Shown: positions 34,362-44,293, counted from the stretch's first letter. The stretch is DNA of 64,000 nt from Photobacterium sp. GB-56 (GCF_003026105.1 NZ_PYNW01000008.1:1-64000); one strand, 5' to 3'. Numbers and translations: made by a program. Notes: generated by a model not told the origin, from the letters alone.

Positions 34362-34844
34362 GTGAATAAGCAAAAGTTATTAAATCAGGTACAAATTAGG
34401 CTACAACAAATATTAGAAGCGGCGACTGAAGCGGCTTTACGTGCCTATAATACGGCGACTGATGATGAAAATGTTGCCGAAAATCAATATGACACATTGG
34501 CGCTTGAAGCGTCTTATTTAGCGCATGGTCAGGCACAAAGAGTAGAAGAGTGCAAAGCTGATATAGCAGCTTATCAAGTATTACAAGCTAACTTACCTAA
34601 AGCCTTTGATACTGTACTACTTGGGCATATTGTAACGTTAGCTGATGAAGATGATAACGTGCGTTTTGTTTTTCTGGGCCCCAGCTCTGGTGGACTAGTC
34701 GTAACGTTTGATCAGTATTCTGTCACGATAGTGACACCAACTTCGCCATTTGGTGATGCATTGATTGGTCGTGAGATCGGTGAAGAAGTCGATGTTCATA
34801 TTGGTGATAATGTCACTTGGTATGAAGTTATGGCGATCAATTAA
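34362..34844 (+). CDS. GreA/GreB-family protein
   Basis: 160 residues from GTG 34362. The N-terminal coiled coil (QVQIRLQQILEAATEAALRA, then DENVAENQYDTLALEASYLA) precedes the FKBP-like GreA/GreB C-terminal domain with the hallmark TPTSPFGDALIGREIGEEVD. Gre factors enter the RNA-polymerase secondary channel and stimulate transcript cleavage. The coiled coil has DDEN where GreA tips have an acidic pair (D-E), so cleavage activity is possible. It is a paralogue of the usual GreA and GreB (about 158 residues), perhaps Rnk/Gfh-like in use. Confidence 0.75.
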   Translation: MNKQKLLNQVQIRLQQILEAATEAALRAYNTATDDENVAENQYDTLALEASYLAHGQAQRVEECKADIAAYQVLQANLPKAFDTVLLGHIVTLADEDDNVRFVFLGPSSGGLVVTFDQYSVTIVTPTSPFGDALIGREIGEEVDVHIGDNVTWYEVMAIN

Positions 34845-34850
34845 ATCATT

Positions 34851-35756
34851 TTATTTAAAGGTATCTCGGTATTTTTGATAATACTGATAAATATGCTCAA
34901 TGAAGAGTTTCACTTTCATTGGTTGCTGTTTGGTATACGGATATACCGCATAAATGCCTAATGATTTCGCAACATAATCAGTGAGAACTTCAATCAAGCG
35001 ACCTTTTTTAAGATCTTCAGCGACTAATACTTTGGGAATGTAGACTAAGCCTTGTCCGTGTAATGCCGCGCCACGTAAAGCAGAAGCGTTATTAGTGGTA
35101 AAGTTGCCTTTTACTTTAACGGTATGAATACCTAATGTATCTTCAATTAGCCATTCGTTCGCCCCTGTTTCTTGGAAGCTATAACCCAGACAGTTATGTT
35201 TTTCTAAATCATAAGGCTGTGTTGGTATGCCATATTGCTTGATATAGCTGGGGGATGCACATATCACCCAGCGAGCTTGAACCAATTGACGGGCAATAAA
35301 GCTTGAATCTGGCATTGCGCCTGTTCTTATCGCAATATCAAATCCTTCCTGTACTAAATCAACAAAGCGATTGTCGAGTTCCATTTCAATATGAATATCA
35401 GGATACTGACGGCTAAATGCTGCAATTGCTTCGGGTAAAATAAGTTCGCCCGAAATGGTAGGGACAGTAATACGGATTTTACCTGTTAAGCTTTCTCCCA
35501 AACCACTCATTGCATCTTCTGCATTTTGAACCGCATTGTAGACTTCTCTCGCATGATGATAAAAAACATCACCAGCTTCTGTCAGTGTCAACTTGCGTGT
35601 AGTCCGATAAATAAGCTGAACGCCTAACGCTTGTTCAAGTGCTGTGATACGTTTGCTTACCACCGATTTTGTTAAGCCAATGTGTTCGGCTGCTTTGCTA
35701 AAGGAGCCTTTATCAATTAGGTGATAAAAAAGGAGTAGATTATTCGTCGTCTTCAT
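34851..35756 (-). CDS. LysR-family transcriptional regulator
   Basis: 301 residues. Winged HTH at the start (LLLFYHLIDKGSFSKAAEHI, then LTKSVVSKRITALEQALGVQ), followed by a periplasmic-binding-like effector domain (GKIRITVPTISGELILPEAI, MELDNRFVDLVQEGFDIAIR). It is divergent from the lactate-dehydrogenase-type gene with a 120-bp gap, so it probably regulates that gene and itself; this is inference from layout. The effector pocket resembles CrgA/DsdC-like groups. Confidence 0.9.
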   Translation of the reverse strand: MKTTNNLLLFYHLIDKGSFSKAAEHIGLTKSVVSKRITALEQALGVQLIYRTTRKLTLTEAGDVFYHHAREVYNAVQNAEDAMSGLGESLTGKIRITVPTISGELILPEAIAAFSRQYPDIHIEMELDNRFVDLVQEGFDIAIRTGAMPDSSFIARQLVQARWVICASPSYIKQYGIPTQPYDLEKHNCLGYSFQETGANEWLIEDTLGIHTVKVKGNFTTNNASALRGAALHGQGLVYIPKVLVAEDLKKGRLIEVLTDYVAKSLGIYAVYPYTKQQPMKVKLFIEHIYQYYQKYRDTFK

Positions 35757-35875
35757 TTATTAGTGTACTTTTTTCAACAAACATGTGAATTAGTCAATAT
35801 TTATCAACCATACAGAGTAAAGTAGAATATACCTATAAGAAATAAAACAATTAACTCGTATATATACATGGAGCC

Positions 35876-38704
35876 ATGATGCAGCAGCCCTACCTTGAAC
35901 TGATTGCGCTATTAGAACAACAAATAGATAAAAGTCGCATTATCACCGATCCAACACTCGCACTGGCCTATGGTACCGATGCTAGCTTTTACCGTTTAAC
36001 ACCTCAAGTTGTCCTTCAACTGGATAGTTTGCAAGAGGTGATTTTTGCCGTTAAAACGTGCTACGAGCGCCAAATTCCGGTGACATTTAGAGCTGCTGGT
36101 ACTAGCTTATCTGGTCAAGCTCAGTCCGATTCTGTGTTAATCACGCTGACTCGAAATTGGCGTGATTATGAGATATTAAATGATGGTGAACAGATTTGGC
36201 TCCAGCCGGGAATCATTGGTGCTGAAGTCAATGCGTATTTAGCGCCATTTGGCCGTAAAATTGGCCCAGATCCTGGCTCAATCAATACCTGTAAAATTGG
36301 TGGTATTGTTGCTAACAATGCGTCAGGTATGTGTTGTGGCACTTCAGAGAATAGTTACCGCACAGTTGCTGGGATGACGGTTGTTTTAGCTGACGGTACA
36401 GTGCTAAATACATTAGATAGTGCCAGTGTTGAAGCTTTTAAACTCAGTCATGCAGAAATGATTGATGAGTTGATGACACTCGTCACCCAGTGTCAGGAAG
36501 ATAGCGAACTGGCAGCTAAGATCCGTCATAAGTACCGTTTAAAAAACACCACAGGTTATAGTCTTAATTCACTGATTGACTTTGATGATCCAATTGACGT
36601 TTTGCAACACCTTTTCATTGGTTCAGAAGGCACATTAGGTTTTATTGCTGACGTAACTTACAACACAGTTGTGAATCATGCACACAAAGCATCTGGGTTG
36701 TTTGTTTTCAGTGATATTGAGATCACTTGCCTTGCAGTAAGTGAGTTGAGTAAAACTTCAGTCGCTGCGGTTGAATTAATGGATAGCCGTTCTTTAGCTT
36801 CTGTTGCCGACAAGCCAGGAATGCCAGGTTTTATCGCAGAGCTTGGTGAAAAAGGTGATACTGAAGCCGCGGCATTATTGATAGAGATTCATGCTGAGAA
36901 TGAGGCTGCATTACAGCAACAAATTGAACAGTTGCTAGCTATTATTAATGGTTTCTCGCCGATTGCTCAGGTTGATTTTAGTCGTGATACCAAAACCTGT
37001 GAGCAGTTATGGGGGATCCGTAAAGAGCTATTCCCATCAGTGGGGGCTGTGCGAGAGACTGGAACCACAGTTATCATTGAAGATGTAGCCTTTCCGATTG
37101 AACAATTAGCCCCTGCTGTACGTGAACTACAGGAGTTATTTACTCAGTTCAATTACCATGAAGCGATCATTTTTGGTCACGCATTGGCGGGAAATCTACA
37201 CTTTGTATTCACTCAGTCATTTGATAGCCAAGTAGAAATAACACGTTATAGTGATTTTATGGATGCAGTGGCTCAGTTAGTGGCCGTTGATTATAAAGGG
37301 TCATTAAAAGCAGAGCATGGTACTGGGCGTAATATGGCGCCGTTTATCGAGCTTGAGTGGGGCGCTGATGGCTATCAATTAATGCAAAATATTAAACGCA
37401 TTTTTGATAAACGCGGCATTTTAAACCCTGGTGTGATCATCAATGAAGACAAAGAATCACATATCAAAAACTTAAAAGGGATGCCTGAAGCAGATGAGTT
37501 GATTGATAAGTGTGTTGAATGTGGTTTCTGTGAGCCTGTTTGTCCTTCTCGTAATTTATCGTTAACACCACGCCAACGTAATACAGTATTTCGTGAAATC
37601 TCTCGCTTAAGAAAAACTAACGAAGATCCTAGCCGTCTTGCTCAGATGGAAAAAACCTATCGTTACTACGGCCTAGATACCTGTGCCGCAACAGGATTAT
37701 GTGCCGATCGTTGCCCTGTTGGGATCAATACCGGCGATCTTGTTCGTAAATTACGTCAAAACCATACAGATAAAGCAAAACAAATTGCGAACTGGACTGC
37801 GGATCATTTTTCAACCGTTACGTCAGTAGCTAAAACTGGTTTAACTGTCGCAAATGGTATGCATAAGGTACTTGGCACTAATAAAATGCGTAAGTTGACG
37901 AAGGCGGCTTATGACTTATCGGGTCATCGTATTCCGATGTGGTCTTCACATATGCCTGTCGCGGTAAAATCCACTGAAATGTTGAAAGTTAAAAAAGTGG
38001 GTCGAGAAAAGATCGTTTATTTCCCGAGTTGTTCTGCACGTACAATGGGCACTGAAGCGAATGCAAAAGATCCTCGACCATTAGTCGATGTGACGATCTC
38101 TCTGCTTGAAAAAGCGGGCTATGAAGTTGTTATTCCGAAGGATTTAAACAATCAATGTTGTGGTATGCCATATACCAGTAAAGGTTTTCCTGAAACGGCA
38201 GCGAAAAAAGCACAGCAATTAGAAAATGCGTTATGGGAAGCATCTAGCCAAGGAACCTATCCTGTATTAATGGATACCAGCCCTTGTGCAAGTACAGGAA
38301 AAGAAACACTACGCAGTGAAATTAAAATCTACGAGCCTTTTGAATTTGTCGCAAATTATGTGTTGCCAAAATTAACCATAACACAGCAAGAAGAGCCTGT
38401 GATGTTACACATTACCTGTACTTCACGTCGTAAAGGGTTAGCTGGGGTGATGGAAAAAGTCACGAAAGCTTGTGCGAAGACAGTGATTATTCCAGATGAC
38501 ATTACCTGTTGCGGTTTTGCTGGCGATAAAGGTTTTACCAAACCAGAACTTAACGCAAGTTCACTAGCGCCTTTAAAACGTCAAGTACCTGTAGACTGTA
38601 CTGAAGGTTATTCAAATAGTCGTACTTGTGAGTTAGGGCTATCTGAACATAGCGGGATAGAGTATCGCTCAATTCTCTATTTAGTTGATAAAGTCAGTAT
38701 GTAA
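35876..38704 (+). CDS. FAD and Fe-S oxidoreductase, D-lactate dehydrogenase (Dld) type
   Basis: 942 residues; ATG 35879 is an equally good start. Domain order: FAD_binding_4 with TFRAAGTSLSGQAQSD and GPDPGSINTCKIGG (about 60-145); FAD-oxidase C-terminal domain with GHALAGNLHFVF and KAEHGTGRNMAPF (about 430-500); two 4Fe-4S motifs, CVECGFCEPVCPSRN and CAATGLCADRCPVGI (about 545 and 605); and two CCG domains with NNQCCGMPY and CCGFAGDKG. This is the soluble/peripheral D-lactate or D-2-hydroxyacid dehydrogenase of Vibrio and Pseudomonas. Electrons would pass to quinone or a cytochrome. The absence of a lactate permease beside it leaves the substrate open. A terminator follows at 38723. Confidence 0.88.
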   Translation: MMQQPYLELIALLEQQIDKSRIITDPTLALAYGTDASFYRLTPQVVLQLDSLQEVIFAVKTCYERQIPVTFRAAGTSLSGQAQSDSVLITLTRNWRDYEILNDGEQIWLQPGIIGAEVNAYLAPFGRKIGPDPGSINTCKIGGIVANNASGMCCGTSENSYRTVAGMTVVLADGTVLNTLDSASVEAFKLSHAEMIDELMTLVTQCQEDSELAAKIRHKYRLKNTTGYSLNSLIDFDDPIDVLQHLFIGSEGTLGFIADVTYNTVVNHAHKASGLFVFSDIEITCLAVSELSKTSVAAVELMDSRSLASVADKPGMPGFIAELGEKGDTEAAALLIEIHAENEAALQQQIEQLLAIINGFSPIAQVDFSRDTKTCEQLWGIRKELFPSVGAVRETGTTVIIEDVAFPIEQLAPAVRELQELFTQFNYHEAIIFGHALAGNLHFVFTQSFDSQVEITRYSDFMDAVAQLVAVDYKGSLKAEHGTGRNMAPFIELEWGADGYQLMQNIKRIFDKRGILNPGVIINEDKESHIKNLKGMPEADELIDKCVECGFCEPVCPSRNLSLTPRQRNTVFREISRLRKTNEDPSRLAQMEKTYRYYGLDTCAATGLCADRCPVGINTGDLVRKLRQNHTDKAKQIANWTADHFSTVTSVAKTGLTVANGMHKVLGTNKMRKLTKAAYDLSGHRIPMWSSHMPVAVKSTEMLKVKKVGREKIVYFPSCSARTMGTEANAKDPRPLVDVTISLLEKAGYEVVIPKDLNNQCCGMPYTSKGFPETAAKKAQQLENALWEASSQGTYPVLMDTSPCASTGKETLRSEIKIYEPFEFVANYVLPKLTITQQEEPVMLHITCTSRRKGLAGVMEKVTKACAKTVIIPDDITCCGFAGDKGFTKPELNASSLAPLKRQVPVDCTEGYSNSRTCELGLSEHSGIEYRSILYLVDKVSM

Positions 38705-38722
38705 GTGATCAATTTTTAAATG

Positions 38723-38755
38723 AAAACGCTGATATGAAAGTATCAGCGTTTTTTT
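38723..38755 (+). terminator. Terminator after the Dld-type gene
   Basis: AAAACGCTGATA, loop TGAAAG, TATCAGCGTTTT and more T. Confidence 0.95.
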
Positions 38756-39033
38756 ATGTTCAATGAGGGTTATTTATAAAATAAGGCTGTTTGGTTGGAA
38801 CGCTATTTTAAATGACTTATTTTGATATATTACATTGCATAAATGATTGGCTGAAAGTTAAGAGAACATGTTGTTTTTTCGTATACTATTAGATCTATAA
38901 CTCTATTTAAATATATAGATAGATTAGCCGATAGGTTCTTTTCGGATTTGTAATTTATCCGTTATTACTCATCTAACGATGAGTGAATATTCAGCTATGG
39001 ATTATAAATCCCATATAATATAAAGGGTTTAAT

Positions 39034-39477
39034 ATGCATTTTCACTCAACTGCTCGCGGTATTTTAATTAACGATGATGCAGTGCTTGTAACCCGAGTTA
39101 AAGGTGATGATAAAACATTTTTACCTGGTGGACATATTGATGCAAAAGAATCAGCAGCGACAACGGTGATTCGAGAATTGAATGAAGAAGCGAACTTAAA
39201 GGTTAACATTGATTGTTTTTTGGGGGCCGTAGAAAATAACTGGCATATAGGGCAAGAATTAAATACTGAACTATGCTTATTATTTTTATTGTCATCAAAA
39301 ACAGATAATAATCTTGATACTATTAAGAGTTGTGAAGCTCATATCGATTATTTTTGGTTAAAAAAAGAAGATCTGGTAACGAGTAATTTATACCCATTAG
39401 CATTAAGAGAGTGGCTAATGTCTTCGCAATTAGAATTTACAAAATCCCAACCAGCATTTTGGGGCAGTGATTTGTAA
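39034..39477 (+). CDS. Nudix hydrolase
   Basis: 147 residues. The Nudix box reads GGHIDAKESAATTVIRELNEEANL, i.e. Gx5Ex7REUxEExxU with Ala where Gly is usual after EE. It hydrolyses a nucleoside diphosphate linked to another group; the exact substrate is unknown. The C-terminus ends QPAFWGSDL. The gene has its own ribosome-binding site (AAAGGG) and is unlinked to the efflux genes 80 bases on. Confidence 0.88.
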   Translation: MHFHSTARGILINDDAVLVTRVKGDDKTFLPGGHIDAKESAATTVIRELNEEANLKVNIDCFLGAVENNWHIGQELNTELCLLFLLSSKTDNNLDTIKSCEAHIDYFWLKKEDLVTSNLYPLALREWLMSSQLEFTKSQPAFWGSDL

Positions 39478-39556
39478 ATACGTGATTTATTACAACAATA
39501 TATATTTATCATCTAGACTCAAATTTAGCGATATTTCAGCTAAATAGGATATTTTA

Positions 39557-40606
39557 ATGGCAACGACTGATAACTCGCCGTCTGAACAACTTCAGACGCC
39601 AGAAAATGATTCACATATGTTCCGTAATCTATTAATTTTTGTACTTTTAGCTGCACTGTTAGGAACGGCTGGGTATTTTTATATTCGCCATCAAAAGTTA
39701 TATCCAGCGACGGATGATGCCTATGTCCACGCCAATATTTTATATGTTGCACCACAAATTAGTGGCAAAGTACTTACAGTCAATGTGAATGATTACCAGC
39801 ATGTAGCGGAAGGCGATTTATTATTATCGATTGATCCTGCTCCTTTTGAAATAGAGTTAGAAAAAGCAAAAGCTGCGTATGAAGTTGCGACACAAGAAAA
39901 TAAAGCGACAGATGATGCAATTTTAGCGGCAAGTGCTAATGTACGATCAGCAGACGCTACGCTTGTTGATGTGCAAAAAAATTATCGTCGAGTAATGGAT
40001 TTAGTGAATCGCAAATTATTACCTTTACAGCAAGGTGATGATGCTAAAGCTAAATTAGCCTCCGCTCAAACAGCATTAGAAGCTGCACGTGCTAAAATGA
40101 GCCAGTTAATTAACCAGCAAGGTGCTAAAGGTGATGAAGCGCCTCAGGTTAAACAAGCGGCGGCAGCATTAAGCCAAGCGACGTTGAATTTATCCTACAC
40201 CAATATTTATGCTCCCCATGATGGTAGTTTAGGTAAGGTGAGTGTCCGACCTGGCAGTATTGTATCGCCAGGGTTATCTGTCATGCCTTTGATTGAAGAT
40301 AATACGGCGTGGCTTCAAGCTAATTACAAAGAAAAGTCGATTGGTTTATTAAAACCAGGCATGAAAGCCAGTATTGTTTTAGATATGTACCCAGATGTGA
40401 CATATCAAGGCCACGTTATTGCCTTATCACCAGCAAGCGGTTCATCGTTCTCATTACTCCCTCCTGAAAACGCAACGGGTAATTGGGTTAAAGTACCTCA
40501 ACGTTTCCCTGTTCGTATTCAATTTGATGATTTAAAAGGTAAACCTTTACTTCGTGTTGGAGCGAGTGCGGAAGTCACTATTGATACGTTAACAGAGACT
40601 AAGTAA
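39557..40606 (+). CDS. HlyD-family periplasmic adaptor, EmrA-like
   Basis: 349 residues. One N-terminal membrane helix (NLLIFVLLAALLGTAGYFYI) is followed by the HlyD/biotinyl-lipoyl hairpin (ATDDAYVHANILYVAPQISG, then GKVLTVNVNDYQHVAEGDLL), a coiled-coil segment (about 95-195) and a beta-barrel (APHDGSLGKVSVRPGSIVSP). With the next gene it makes a two-part MFS efflux pump that links to an outer-membrane channel. Stop and next start overlap (TAATG), so the two are cotranslated. Confidence 0.9.
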   Translation: MATTDNSPSEQLQTPENDSHMFRNLLIFVLLAALLGTAGYFYIRHQKLYPATDDAYVHANILYVAPQISGKVLTVNVNDYQHVAEGDLLLSIDPAPFEIELEKAKAAYEVATQENKATDDAILAASANVRSADATLVDVQKNYRRVMDLVNRKLLPLQQGDDAKAKLASAQTALEAARAKMSQLINQQGAKGDEAPQVKQAAAALSQATLNLSYTNIYAPHDGSLGKVSVRPGSIVSPGLSVMPLIEDNTAWLQANYKEKSIGLLKPGMKASIVLDMYPDVTYQGHVIALSPASGSSFSLLPPENATGNWVKVPQRFPVRIQFDDLKGKPLLRVGASAEVTIDTLTETK

Positions 40607-42102
40607 TGACGGGTGCTACGTTAACGCCAGCCAATCGGTTGTTGATCACTTTTGCTGTCATGCTATCTGCCATTATGGTGCTGATAGATATGACTATCGC
40701 GAATGTTGCTTTGCCTCATATGATGGGAGCGTTAGGCGTAACTTCAGAGCAAGTAACATGGGTGTTAACCTCATATTCGATGGCAGAAGCGATCTTCATT
40801 CCTTTAGCGAGCTATTTGGCGCTTAAACTTGGAGTACGTAAATTATTGCTCTTTTCGGTTGCCGGTTTTGTGGCTATGTCTGCTTTATGTGGACAGGCTG
40901 ACAGCCTTGCTGAAATGGTAACTTTTCGAATATTTCAAGGCGCGTTCGGCGCATCAGTGATCCCCTTATCACAATCTATCATGGTGCAAATATATCCGCC
41001 TGAAGAACGTGGTAAAGCAATGGCGTTATTCAGTGTTGGGATATTATTAGGGCCTATTTTAGGCCCTACCGTTGGCGGTATCATTACCGAAAATATGGAT
41101 TGGCGCTGGATTTTTTACGTTAATGTACCCATTGGTTTGATTTGTTTATCTCTGCTTTATTTCTTTGTGAAGTTAGATGGACGCGGTAAGAGCAAACTAG
41201 ATTGGCCTTTAGTGATAGGTATGACTATCGGTATTGGGCTGTTACAAATGGTATTAGACAGAGGTAATGAAGAAGGATGGTTTGAATCTAACTTTATTCT
41301 GTTCTCTGCGGTGATCAGCGTTATCGCGTGGATTTTCTTTATCGCACGCTCATGGATCACTAAAGGCGATGTTGCTCCTATGTGGTTGCTTAAAGATAGA
41401 AACCTTGCTGTTTCTTGTTTAATGATGGCTGGCTTCTCAATGGGGATGTTTGGTATTACCCAATTACAACCTATGATGCTAGAACAGTTACTACATTACC
41501 CAGTAGAAGCAACAGGGTTTGCCATGGCGCCCAGGGGATTAACCTCTGCAATTGTACTACTAGTGATTGCTAGATTTATGGATAGATTAGATCCACGTAT
41601 GCTAGTAGCAGTAGGGCTCGGTTTTAATATTCTTGGTACATACTTAATGATGCAGTATTCAATGAATATTGATTATTACTGGGTAGTAATGCCATCGATT
41701 GTTCAGGGGTTAGGGATGGGGCTTGTATTCGCACCATTAAGCCAAATGGCATATCGAACATTAAGTCATACAGATACAATTGGTGGTGCGGTTATTTTCA
41801 ACCTTTGCCGAACCATTGGTGGTTCATTTGGTATCTCTATTGTTAATACGTATTTTACACGTACAGAGCAACGAGAGTGGCATGCCTTAGGGGCGGATTT
41901 AACATTAACTAATCCGCAATTACAGCAGCAGGCAATGATGCAGCATACAACTGTAACCGATCCTCATTTTATCGCCCAAATCAGTGAGCTATTACATCAG
42001 CAGTCAACTTTGCTTGCTTTTGTGTATACCTTTGGATTTATTTTTGTCTCTTACATTGTGCTGTTACCACTCTTAACACTGTTCAAGTTTAAGAAAACAT
42101 AG
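40606..42102 (+). CDS. MFS drug transporter, DHA2 (EmrB/QacA) family
   Basis: 498 residues with 14 predicted helices. The start ITFAVMLSAIMVLIDMTIAN, VALPHMMGALGVT-type loop and GPILGPTVGGIITENMDWRW (motif C) are typical of the EmrB/QacA 14-helix group. It exports hydrophobic drugs or bile-type compounds with proton influx. It overlaps the EmrA-like adaptor gene by one base and ends in a terminator. No TolC or regulator gene is linked. Confidence 0.92.
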   Translation: MTGATLTPANRLLITFAVMLSAIMVLIDMTIANVALPHMMGALGVTSEQVTWVLTSYSMAEAIFIPLASYLALKLGVRKLLLFSVAGFVAMSALCGQADSLAEMVTFRIFQGAFGASVIPLSQSIMVQIYPPEERGKAMALFSVGILLGPILGPTVGGIITENMDWRWIFYVNVPIGLICLSLLYFFVKLDGRGKSKLDWPLVIGMTIGIGLLQMVLDRGNEEGWFESNFILFSAVISVIAWIFFIARSWITKGDVAPMWLLKDRNLAVSCLMMAGFSMGMFGITQLQPMMLEQLLHYPVEATGFAMAPRGLTSAIVLLVIARFMDRLDPRMLVAVGLGFNILGTYLMMQYSMNIDYYWVVMPSIVQGLGMGLVFAPLSQMAYRTLSHTDTIGGAVIFNLCRTIGGSFGISIVNTYFTRTEQREWHALGADLTLTNPQLQQQAMMQHTTVTDPHFIAQISELLHQQSTLLAFVYTFGFIFVSYIVLLPLLTLFKFKKT

Positions 42103-42143
42103 TCAGTGCCTAAGAATGTAAATATACATTAATCGAGTGATAG

Positions 42144-42177
42144 AAAAAAAGCAGATCAATAATGATCTGCTTTTTTA
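42144..42177 (+). terminator. Terminator of the emrAB-like operon
   Basis: AAAAAAGCAGATCA, loop ATAA, TGATCTGCTTTTTT: 14-bp perfect stem. Confidence 0.95.
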
Positions 42178-42457
42178 TAGGTGATATGTGTATTAAATCA
42201 TTTTAAATCAGTTAGTTATAATTTATTTTGGTTTTTTTTATAAAAAACAGTTTACAGTCAATACATTTAATGTGATGATGTCTTCGCTCTGTTGTTCAGA
42301 GTTATTAATGAAAAGTTAAGTTAAAGAAAATCTCCAGAAGTATCTTCGTTTAGTTGTACCTTTGTGTTTCCTTCGCTTCATCATATTTAATAATTCAAGC
42401 TTTCAGTGCATCGCAATTTTGCGATATTTTCTATGAATTTTATATAAGGGACACATT
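42178..42457 (+). promoter_or_regulatory. Promoter and long 5' leader of the cold-shock gene
   Basis: About 280 bases without another gene precede the cold-shock coding sequence. Genes of the cspA class have leaders of about 150 bases that refold at low temperature. Here a perfect 7-bp hairpin ATCGCAA-TT-TTGCGAT (42410-42425) lies 33 bases before the start codon. The role is inferred from family; no exact cold box was identified. Confidence 0.5.
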
Positions 42458-42667
42458 ATGTCTAAGTCAACTGGTATCGTTAAGTGGTTCAACGAAGAGA
42501 AAGGTTTTGGTTTCATTACTCAAGACAACGGCGGTGCTGACGTATTCGTTCACTTCCGTGCTATCGCTTCTGAAGGTTTCAAAACTCTTGCTGAAGGCCA
42601 AAAAGTGTCTTTTGAAGTAGAGCAAGGCCAAAAAGGTCTTCAAGCTGCAAACGTTGTAGCTCTTTAA
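42458..42667 (+). CDS. Cold-shock protein, CspA family
   Basis: 69 residues, standard length. RNP1 (KGFGFI) and RNP2 (VFVHF) are intact in [20 protein letters not shown] and [20 protein letters not shown]. It binds single-stranded nucleic acid and melts RNA structure. Codon use is strongly biased (GGT, GAA, AAC, CGT) as in highly expressed genes. AAGGGAC precedes the start, and a strong terminator follows. Confidence 0.97.
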
Positions 42668-42690
42668 TTTTATAGTTTCTATAAGATTTC

Positions 42691-42718
42691 TAAGTGGTGT
42701 AACTTGTTACACCACTTA
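42691..42718 (+). terminator. Terminator after the csp gene
   Basis: TAAGTGGTGTAAC, loop TT, GTTACACCACTTA: 13-bp perfect stem. Confidence 0.85.
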
Positions 42719-42909
42719 ATCCAAAAATATCTTCTGCGCTACACTCTTCGAAATACTTTACTCATCTTGGTTTTACTTCTTAGCAGTTTTGCTAATCGCT
42801 ATATTCATAATCTTCATTAAAAATTCATAACGCTATAAAACCGTTGATAATTAGCTTTACTAATGTCATAGCTAAAATTCATCAACGCGACAATTTAAAG
42901 AGGTATATT

Positions 42910-43113
42910 ATGATTATCAACTTCAAGGTTAATGATCTTAGCTGGAATGCATCTATGCATCAGTTAAATAGTGATGTATTGCGCCGACATGTTTTAATTA
43001 ACGGTAAGCTAGATACATTAGATGTCAACTTTACGTACTGTGAACAATCAGAAAAAGGCATTATTACTAATCACAATAATAAAGAGATTGGGCATTTTTC
43101 AATTGTTGATTAA
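42910..43113 (+). CDS. Hypothetical protein, 67 residues
   Basis: ATG 42910 follows AAAGAGGTATATT, a good ribosome-binding site; the frame is open further upstream but without one. The sequence, MIINFKVNDLSWNASMHQLN, then GKLDTLDVNFTYCEQSEKG and EIGHFSIVD, suggests a small beta-rich soluble protein. No family recognised. Confidence 0.6.
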   Translation: MIINFKVNDLSWNASMHQLNSDVLRRHVLINGKLDTLDVNFTYCEQSEKGIITNHNNKEIGHFSIVD

Positions 43114-43563
43114 GGTTTAAAATAACATGTTTGCAAGTCATGGTTTATTTAAAGCAGAGAGGCAGAACGGGGTGTCTGCCTTAAACTAAAACTAGCAAAT
43201 AGTTACCCGTTAGTAAGTAAAAATCATCATTTGTCTATGGTTATGTTGGCTTACATACACTTCCTTTATTTTCCCATATTGCCAACAACAATCACTTCTT
43301 GCCTTGGCTATTCTGCAACTTCTCCTCCTCGTTAACAAAAACATTTAATGCCACACTGATGCGATAAAGTGCATTCGATGACGGCTTAATGTTCAACATA
43401 CCTATTTTGTCGATGATCCTGACACATTTATTCGTATCCATGATTGAAACTATATGTAGGCTACTTACTTGGTGAGTGTCATTCTCTATGTGTAGTAAAG
43501 GGCTAGGTTGATTTTGGCACTGAATTGAATGTGCAAAAGGTAGGATAATGTGGCGCTCGTTAT
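43114..43563. other. Intergenic region
   Basis: About 450 bases. The minus strand is fairly free of stops between about 43290 and 43560, but there is no start codon or ribosome-binding site and it runs into the terminator of the next gene, so I do not call a gene. Confidence 0.35.
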
Positions 43564-43597
43564 AAAAAAGCTGCAGAACGTTGCGCTCTACAGCTTA
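43564..43597 (-). terminator. Terminator of the membrane-protein gene at 43617
   Basis: On the minus strand: AAGCTGTAGAGCG, loop CAA, CGTTCTGCAGCTT, then TTTTT; the stem has two mismatches. Confidence 0.75.
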
Positions 43598-43616
43598 TTA
43601 ATAAACCAGTGAGATC

Positions 43617-44168
43617 TTAATGATTTTCAGCTAGTAGTTGTTCTTGTGTCTGATGACGTGTCGAATATAGTTTGTAGCTCATAATAACAATCACTAATGC
43701 TTTAATGATCATCATTTGTGGATTGCCATAATATCCGGCCATACCAACAAAACCTGATGTCAGCATTAACATGCGATAATTTTTCAGTGAAGTCATATAA
43801 AGCGCGGCAACAATAACGGCTAAATCTAAATATTGTAATGCGACAGTAATCGTTGGCTCTGCAATGAAAGCACTAATAGCAACGTAAGTTATATATATAA
43901 TGGCAGATGCCATAATGGCAGCGAGTGTGTGGACTATTGCCTTCCCCATTTTGGTGAAGTCTTTTACATAGCGATAAGCATTAATCGCATTAACGGAAAG
44001 GTTTAAAATTACTTTCGGCCACCATCCCATTAGAATTGACCAAACAGTATCATTTGTTGCAGATGCAAAAGCAGCATAACGAGTGAATTTCATGCTGTTA
44101 AATATAGTAAGCAGGATATATAAGACGACGGAAGTCCAGCCTAATACTTCTTTTAATAGATCAACCAA
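43617..44168 (-). CDS. Small polytopic inner-membrane protein (YgjV-like)
   Basis: 183 residues, five or six helices (VLGWTSVVLYILLTIFNSMK, AIVHTLAAIMASAIIYITYV, YLDLAVIVAALYMT, and others). Length and the repeated motif of short helices resemble the YgjV/PnuC-like group of small transporters, but I see no diagnostic residues. The ATPase genes a transporter might need are absent. Two palindromes sit just upstream of the start (44187, 44294). Confidence 0.55.
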   Translation of the reverse strand: MVDLLKEVLGWTSVVLYILLTIFNSMKFTRYAAFASATNDTVWSILMGWWPKVILNLSVNAINAYRYVKDFTKMGKAIVHTLAAIMASAIIYITYVAISAFIAEPTITVALQYLDLAVIVAALYMTSLKNYRMLMLTSGFVGMAGYYGNPQMMIIKALVIVIMSYKLYSTRHQTQEQLLAENH

Positions 44169-44186
44169 TGTAAATATCTCTCAGTG

Positions 44187-44208
44187 ATGTCATTGATAGT
44201 AATGACAT
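44187..44208. promoter_or_regulatory. Operator-like palindrome 1
   Basis: ATGTCATT-GATAGT-AATGACAT, perfect 8-bp arms, 19 bases upstream of the membrane-protein gene. Confidence 0.4.
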
Positions 44209-44293
44209 TTAATAGTGCTTGATTCTGTTTATTAACGTTTAAGCAACATTAGTTACTTGTTGTTAAGCTAATTTCGAGGGATCCTACCACAGT

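Noticed and set aside
43241-43595. Open stretch on the minus strand between 42910 and 43617 genes
   Set aside because: No usable start codon, and its upstream part overlaps the terminator of the next gene.
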